Shown: in pieces, positions 62,428-64,000 of the stretch | Layout: each line of letters begins with the position of its first letter | How positions within the stretch are numbered: the first letter of the stretch is position 1 | NCBI RefSeq assembly: GCF_024436375.1 | Contig: NZ_JAFMZM010000003.1 | Location: 453,627 to 517,626 of the forward strand | Direction of reading: 5' to 3' | Source of the DNA: Nocardioides astragali | GTDB taxonomy: Bacteria; Actinomycetota; Actinomycetes; Propionibacteriales; Nocardioidaceae | Length of the DNA: 64,000 nt | Translations under genes and position numbers: made by a program | The notes under the pieces: generated by a model | The model's input: the letters and a program-made list of their open reading frames with translations, nothing else | The model's database searches: none | What the model was told of the DNA's origin: nothing

Positions 62428-63726
62428 ATGACCCGATGGAGCCCCGACCAGGTGACCGAGGCCGCGCCCGACGCGGCCTCGCTGGCCGCCGGGCGCAAGC
62501 TCGCCGTGCCGGGTCCGTGGCGGGAGACGGGCTGCAACGACGTGCTGGTCTGGGGCCAGTGCCAAGGGAGCGGCAAGACGCCCTACCAGGTCAGCGTGGA
62601 CCTCACCGGTCCTGCCTACCGGTGCTCCTGCCCGAGCCGGAAGTTCCCCTGCAAGCACGCGCTCGCCCTGCTGATGCTGTGGTCCGAGGGCGGGCTGGAC
62701 GAGTCGGGGCAGGTCGCGACCTTCGCGGAGGAGTGGGCCAGTCAGCGGGCCGAGCGCGCGGCCGCGCCCGCGCGGGCAGCAGCGGAGGGGCCTGCGGACC
62801 CGGCCGCCCGCGCCAAGCGGGTCGACCAGCGCCTGGCCCGGATGGACGCCGGCGTCGAGGACTTCCGGCTGTGGCTCGCAGACCTCGTCCGCGGAGGCCT
62901 CGCTGCCGCCCGTGCGCAGCCCTACTCCTTCTGGGACAGCGCGGCGGCCCGGCTCGTGGACGCCCAGGTGCCTGCTCTCGCCGAGCGGGTCAGGGAGGCG
63001 GGGTCGCAGGTGCACGCTCGCGAGCACTGGGCGGCGTACCTCCTCGCGGAGGTGGGCCGGTGGTGGACCATCACCTGCGCCTGGCAGGCCCGGGAGCGGC
63101 TCGACGCCGCGGAGACGGCCGAGGTCAGGATCGCCGTCGGCTGGCCGCAGTCGAGCGAGGAGGTCCGGGACGGCGACGTGCGACCGGGTCCGTGGACCGT
63201 GCTCGGCGCCCATCGCTCGGACGACGGCCGCCTGCAGCAGCAACGCACCTGGCTGGCGCACGACGACGGTGAGGTGGTGGCGGTCCTCGACTTCGCAGGC
63301 TACGGCCAGGCCCTCGCCGTACCCCAGCTCAGCGGCGCCCGCCTCGACGTCGAGCTCGCGCGATACCCCGGTCACCCACCCAGGCGCGCGCTGTTCCGCA
63401 ACCCGCCGGCCGGTGCCGAGTCGGTGACCGGTCTCCCGGGGCGTACGTCGCTGGCTGCCGCGCATGGTCAGGCAGCCGCGAGCCTCGGACGGGCGCCCTG
63501 GCGAGACCTCCACCCGGCGCCGCTCGCCGACGTGCGGATCGTGGGCGAGGGGGACCGGTGGCTCGCGCAGGACACCTCCGGCTCCCTGCCGATCGCGGCC
63601 GGCACCTCGGTGTGGACGCTCCTCGCGCTGAGCGGCGGCGAGCCGGTGGACGTGTTCGGCGAGCTCGAGTCCGGTGCCTTCCGCCCGCTGGCCGTGTGGC
63701 TCGACGAAAGAGTCGTGGCGCTGTGA
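62428..63726 (+). CDS. SWIM zinc-finger protein
   Basis: 432 residues. The SWIM finger CSCPSRKFPCKHALALLM (CxCx-n-CxH) lies at about 67-84, followed by a helical, Arg/Ala-rich region and a C-terminal beta-rich domain unique to this family. SWIM fingers bind nucleic acid or protein. Its TGA overlaps the GTG of the DUF5691 gene. In actinobacteria this pair usually continues into a MoxR-type AAA ATPase, DUF5682 and VWA-domain genes, outside this window. Confidence 0.88.
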   Translation: MTRWSPDQVTEAAPDAASLAAGRKLAVPGPWRETGCNDVLVWGQCQGSGKTPYQVSVDLTGPAYRCSCPSRKFPCKHALALLMLWSEGGLDESGQVATFAEEWASQRAERAAAPARAAAEGPADPAARAKRVDQRLARMDAGVEDFRLWLADLVRGGLAAARAQPYSFWDSAAARLVDAQVPALAERVREAGSQVHAREHWAAYLLAEVGRWWTITCAWQARERLDAAETAEVRIAVGWPQSSEEVRDGDVRPGPWTVLGAHRSDDGRLQQQRTWLAHDDGEVVAVLDFAGYGQALAVPQLSGARLDVELARYPGHPPRRALFRNPPAGAESVTGLPGRTSLAAAHGQAAASLGRAPWRDLHPAPLADVRIVGEGDRWLAQDTSGSLPIAAGTSVWTLLALSGGEPVDVFGELESGAFRPLAVWLDERVVAL

Positions 63727-64000
63727 CCGGCGTCGAGCAGTGGCTCCACGACGTCGAGACGTGCGCCCTCGTCGGCAGCTCGCGACGTGAGCCACCCCCA
63801 GTGCCGGCGGTCCTCGGCCTCGACGCGGACGACGCGAGCCAGAGCCCCGAGCACCGGCTCCTGGCCAGCGCTGCCGTCGCCGACGCGCTCTCCCGAGCCG
63901 GAACGCCGGTGCCCTCCACCGATGCCACCATCCACACCGCGCCACCGGAGACGCGAGCCGTCTGCGGCGATGCTGCCGCCCAGCTGCTGCGACTGCTGCT
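63723..64000 (+). CDS. DUF5691 protein, 3' end cut by window
   Basis: First 92 residues only, starting VTGVEQWLHDVETCALVGSSRR and continuing EHRLLASAAVADALSRAG. GTG start coupled to the SWIM gene stop by GTGA. DUF5691 proteins are uncharacterised partners of SWIM and MoxR-VWA operons. Identification is by similarity of the start and by context. Confidence 0.7.
   Translation, partial: MTGVEQWLHDVETCALVGSSRREPPPVPAVLGLDADDASQSPEHRLLASAAVADALSRAGTPVPSTDATIHTAPPETRAVCGDAAAQLLRLL

Overview
The window is a 64 kb stretch of very GC-rich DNA with the gene style of a high-GC Gram-positive actinobacterium: many GTG starts, ATGA/GTGA/TGATG stop-start overlaps and possible leaderless promoters. Gene content also fits: a furA-katG pair, SigJ/ECF41 and SigE-type sigma factors, two DUF664 DinB-fold proteins, a CE1758/CE1759 luciferase-like monooxygenase/FMN reductase pair, a WYL regulator, a DUF5691 protein, and a DinB2-type polymerase. 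A member of the Nocardioidaceae (Nocardioides-like) is my best guess, by inference only. I see no rRNA, tRNA, IS element, prophage or CRISPR array. Both end genes are cut by the window edges.

Layout. 1-9.8 kb: SDR oxidoreductase, furA-katG oxidative-stress unit, MFS exporter, lipoprotein hydrolase, and an ECF41 sigma gene whose own upstream region and the adjacent small gene both carry the same ECF41-type promoter. 9.9-20 kb: DUF1304 protein, a thioredoxin-reductase-like flavoprotein, a CPA1 antiporter fused to a UBP zinc finger, an ArsR-SRPBCC-reductase operon behind a 26-bp palindrome, a soluble Ser/Thr kinase, a hydrolase/WYL divergent pair and a permuted papain-like protein. 20-29 kb: a MacB-like ABC exporter, a Y-family polymerase lacking the aromatic steric gate, three hairpins at 44-bp spacing, and a divergent module of RimK-like ligase (with TrkA-C tail), retropepsin-like protein and aspartoacylase-like protein. 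29-36 kb: EcsC protein, a CitA/CitB two-component system and the tctCBA tricarboxylate transporter, converging on a 327-bp imperfect palindrome and sharing a promoter motif. 36-41 kb: phosphodiesterase, TPR protein, monooxygenase/FMN reductase pair, PRC-barrel and VOC proteins.

41-50 kb looks more accessory: an Abi_C abortive-infection protein beside a 593-bp gene-free stretch, DUF4395-LuxR, a flavin oxidase with a GNAT gene, small secreted and membrane proteins, and a CGNR regulator. 49.5-64 kb: a SigE-type sigma gene broken by a one-base frameshift and coupled to a membrane beta-propeller protein, several hydrolases and acetyltransferases, an HNH protein, a Tat-exported animal-type haem peroxidase with small satellites, a GAF histidine kinase, and the start of a SWIM-DUF5691 operon that runs off the end.

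The least explained items are a 64-bp palindromic element present twice, the 44-bp-periodic hairpins in front of the polymerase gene, the RimK/retropepsin/aspartoacylase module, and a short peptide motif shared by the TPR protein and the FMN reductase.
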